DNA of 6,077 nt from Neisseriaceae bacterium. GTDB lineage: Bacteria > Pseudomonadota > Gammaproteobacteria > Burkholderiales > Neisseriaceae. This document shows positions 4,371-6,077 of this stretch, in pieces (the stretch's first letter is position 1; each line of letters opens with the position of its first letter). Location: positions 1 through 6,077 of the forward strand of contig JAFSQZ010000074.1 of NCBI GenBank assembly GCA_017446355.1, given 5' to 3'. Made by a program: the position numbers and the translations under genes. The notes under the pieces were generated by a model. That model made no database searches. It was not told the DNA's origin and was given only the letters and a program-made list of their open reading frames with translations.

Positions 4371-6077
4371 TTATGACAGGTTTTCCCATTCTTTTAACAA
4401 GCGTTTAATGGACACAGGTTTTGGGGTTTTTAATTCTTGTGCAAACAAGGACACTCTTAATTCTTCCAAATCCCAAGCAAAGTTTTTCAGGCTGCCTGAA
4501 AGGGGTTGGTGGTTTTTGCGCAAAGTGTCTACTTTTTCTGTCCACATATTTTCTAATGCTTGAATGTCTTGCTCTCGCGCTGCATCACGGCTGGGATTGG
4601 CAGAATATTTGTCTAGTCGCAAACTCATCGCTTTTAAATAGATGGGTAGGCGTTGCCATTTTTCCCAAAGCATTTCGCTGGCAAAGTTTTCGCCCAAGAG
4701 TTTTTGTACGCGTGTGCGTAAAAGTGATGAAAGTGGGTGTTTACCGTTAACCAATTTGGCGTTTAATTCAGCGTAGGCGGTTGCAATATCTAGTAAATAA
4801 CGTGATACGGCTTCTTTCACAGCTGGCAAACGGCTTCTTGCGCGTTTGATTTGTTCTTTAAAAGCTTTTTCATTGCGCGGTAAATCATCATCGCCGATAA
4901 ATGCGCGATTGCAAACGGCTTGCGTGATGTCGTCTTTTAAGGCATCGGCGGATAAATGTTTCAGCAGCATTGCCAGTTGTGTAAAATTGGGTAAGCCTTT
5001 ATTTAAATCTTTTATTTGTTCTTTTAATTGCAATTTCATCAATTCAATCACGCCTTGACGGTGTGCGTCTTCGGCGGCTAATTTGGTGTCAAACAAACGC
5101 AAGGCGATGTTGCCATTTTTTTCTTTTTGCAAACCGAGATAGCCTGTGAGTTGTTGTTTGCCACGTGCAAATTTTAAGCTTTCAGGCAGCGTGCCAATGT
5201 CCCACGTTTTGACATTATCGCGTTCAAATTCGTGAGTATTGTCTCTAAAAGATAGGCTAGCAATTTGTCCAAGTTCTTGTTGTAATTGAATTAAATCGCG
5301 TCCCATTGCCAATTCTTGACCGCCATCATCAATAATTTGTAAATTGAAATAACAGTGTTCAGGCAGCCTGAAAGCCGTCCATTCGTCTAAATTGATTTGT
5401 TCCAAAAGGCGCATATCGCCTGCTTTTTTGGCGATGGCGTGGGCAAGTTGCGGCAAAATGGGGGCGGATTGGTCGGGATTTTGGCTTAAAAATTCGGTAA
5501 TAAAATCAGGTACAGGAACACAAATTCGGCGAATTTGTTTGGGTAAGGCTTTGATAAGCAAAGTGATTTTTTCGCGTATCATACCAGGCACTAACCATTC
5601 TAAACGGTGGATATTGATGCGATTTAATACGGTTAAAGGCAAAGTAAGGGTTACACCGTCCATAATGTGATGCGGTTCAAAACGGTAAGATAATTTGAAT
5701 TTACCGTCTTCGGTTTTCCAAAATTTAGGAAATTGTTCTTCGGTGATGTGGCTGGCGGCGTGTTGCATCAAATCTTCTTTATTTAAAAATAAAAGGTTTG
5801 GTGTTTCACGCTCGGCTTGTTTTAACCACGCTTCAAACGTGCGAATATCGGCAATGGGAATATTCAGGCTGCCTGAAACATAATATTGGTCAATGGCATT
5901 GTTGTAAAATTGATACAAAACTTCGTCATCAACCAATACGTCTTGTTTTCTGGATTTGTTTTCTAACTCAATAATTTCTTTAATTAAATTTTTATTATGA
6001 ATAAAAAAATTGGCTTTTAATGTGCATTCTTGTGCCACCAATGCGCCACGAATAAATAATTCTCGCGCTTCTTCTGG
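4371..6077 (-). CDS. hrpA: ATP-dependent RNA helicase HrpA, C-terminal part, 5'-truncated by the window edge
   Basis: This is the C-terminal 568 residues of a DEAH-box helicase that is about 1300 residues in E. coli; the two RecA-like domains lie outside the window. The frame is open to the last base and the visible protein begins PEEARELFIRGALVAQE, a well-known HrpA segment. The TTG at 6041-6039 is therefore not a start. Recognisable HrpA signatures follow: LENKSRKQDVLVDDE (about 37-51), YRFEPHHIMDGVTLTLPL (about 128-145), the SLPK-type segment as IKALPKQIRR, GTLPES, and EELRVSLFAQELKTPKPVS near the end. Together they form the C-terminal domain typical of HrpA (DUF3418). HrpA acts on mRNA in translation, with reported roles in mRNA processing and rescue of stalled ribosomes. 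The gene is convergent with lepB. It carries three perfect DUS and one 11-of-12 DUS within its codons, translated as SGSL or LPE. Confidence 0.95.
   Translation of the reverse strand, partial: PEEARELFIRGALVAQECTLKANFFIHNKNLIKEIIELENKSRKQDVLVDDEVLYQFYNNAIDQYYVSGSLNIPIADIRTFEAWLKQAERETPNLLFLNKEDLMQHAASHITEEQFPKFWKTEDGKFKLSYRFEPHHIMDGVTLTLPLTVLNRINIHRLEWLVPGMIREKITLLIKALPKQIRRICVPVPDFITEFLSQNPDQSAPILPQLAHAIAKKAGDMRLLEQINLDEWTAFRLPEHCYFNLQIIDDGGQELAMGRDLIQLQQELGQIASLSFRDNTHEFERDNVKTWDIGTLPESLKFARGKQQLTGYLGLQKEKNGNIALRLFDTKLAAEDAHRQGVIELMKLQLKEQIKDLNKGLPNFTQLAMLLKHLSADALKDDITQAVCNRAFIGDDDLPRNEKAFKEQIKRARSRLPAVKEAVSRYLLDIATAYAELNAKLVNGKHPLSSLLRTRVQKLLGENFASEMLWEKWQRLPIYLKAMSLRLDKYSANPSRDAAREQDIQALENMWTEKVDTLRKNHQPLSGSLKNFAWDLEELRVSLFAQELKTPKPVSIKRLLKEWENLS
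4486..4500. repeat. Two-faced DUS inside hrpA (near the 3' end)
   Basis: TTCAGGCTGCCTGAA gives AG-simDUS on plus (4489-4500) and AG-kingDUS on minus (4486-4497). In the hrpA frame it is read as Ser-Gly-Ser-Leu in a likely loop before the last conserved segment (LSGSLKNF). Confidence 0.85.
5181..5192 (-). repeat. Near-perfect DUS inside hrpA
   Basis: TTCAGGCAGCGT reads ACGCTGCCTGAA on the minus strand, 11 of 12 against AG-simDUS. It encodes the Leu-Pro-Glu of the conserved GTLPES motif, so it may have arisen by synonymous change rather than insertion. Confidence 0.65.
5358..5372. repeat. Two-faced DUS inside hrpA (middle)
   Basis: TTCAGGCAGCCTGAA gives AG-kingDUS on plus (5361-5372) and AG-simDUS on minus (5358-5369), which is the coding strand of hrpA. 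It is translated as Phe-Arg-Leu-Pro-Glu in the segment AFRLPEHCYF. Confidence 0.85.
5863..5877. repeat. Two-faced DUS inside hrpA (upstream part)
   Basis: TTCAGGCTGCCTGAA gives AG-simDUS on plus (5866-5877) and AG-kingDUS on minus (5863-5874). In the hrpA frame it is read as Ser-Gly-Ser-Leu in YYVSGSLNIPIAD, a point where E. coli HrpA has VSG followed by a different, shorter stretch. Confidence 0.85.

Noticed and set aside
4195..4389. Minus-strand ORF of 64 codons within the repeat region
   Set aside because: It lies across the palindromic element and overlaps the end of hrpA in another frame; the protein is translated repeat sequence.
4421..5883. Plus-strand ORFs (4421-4750, 4846-5058, 5392-5670, 5695-5883) opposite hrpA
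   Set aside because: All lie antisense to well-conserved HrpA codons, lack domains and ribosome sites, and are shadows of the real gene.
6039..6041. TTG as start of the minus-strand helicase gene
   Set aside because: The frame runs to the window end and the preceding residues (PEEARELFIRGA) are conserved HrpA sequence; this is an internal leucine codon.
1..6077. CRISPR array, tRNA or rRNA genes, or an insertion sequence
   Set aside because: No regularly spaced direct repeats, no cloverleaf or rRNA-like segments and no transposase frame were seen on either strand.

Overview
The window looks like chromosomal DNA from a low-GC member of the Neisseriaceae, of the Simonsiella/Alysiella/Kingella type. 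The main evidence is a set of 12-bp DNA uptake sequences (DUS). Six perfect copies of AGGCTGCCTGAA, the dialect known as AG-simDUS, lie on one strand or the other. Four of these sit inside the 15-bp form TTCAGGCTGCCTGAA (or its complement), so the opposite strand reads AGGCAGCCTGAA, the AG-kingDUS dialect. The gene content (lepA, lepB, hrpA) and the 597-residue LepA and 338-residue LepB agree with a betaproteobacterium. The genus is inferred from the DUS alone.

Layout: (1) Positions 2-880 hold the 3' part of a family 2 glycosyltransferase gene whose start lies upstream of the window. It is strongly AT-rich and has no DUS, so it looks like the edge of a surface-polysaccharide locus. (2) Positions 881-1230 are intergenic. 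They hold a 31-codon ORF that reads like the N-terminal third of an acyl carrier protein and appears broken, a terminator-like hairpin, an extended -10 promoter, and an inverted DUS pair just before lepA. (3) Positions 1231-3024 encode LepA (EF4) and 3094-4110 encode LepB (signal peptidase I). They are co-directional, separated by 69 bp with a DUS palindrome between them, and close with a terminator built from a DUS and its inverted partial copy. (4) Positions 4163-4370 have no gene but contain a nested palindrome of about 108 bp and short repeats shared with the 881-1230 intergenic region. (5) Positions 4371-6077, minus strand, encode the C-terminal 568 residues of the DEAH-box RNA helicase HrpA, convergent with lepB and cut by the window end.

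LepA and LepB form a translation/secretion pair: a ribosome-associated GTPase and the inner-membrane protease that removes signal peptides. HrpA is also a translation-related housekeeping protein but is separately transcribed. I see no previously undescribed multi-gene system. The items most worth a second look are the intergenic palindromic element, the repeat shared between the two gaps, the probable ACP remnant, and the way DUS are used as hairpins and terminator.
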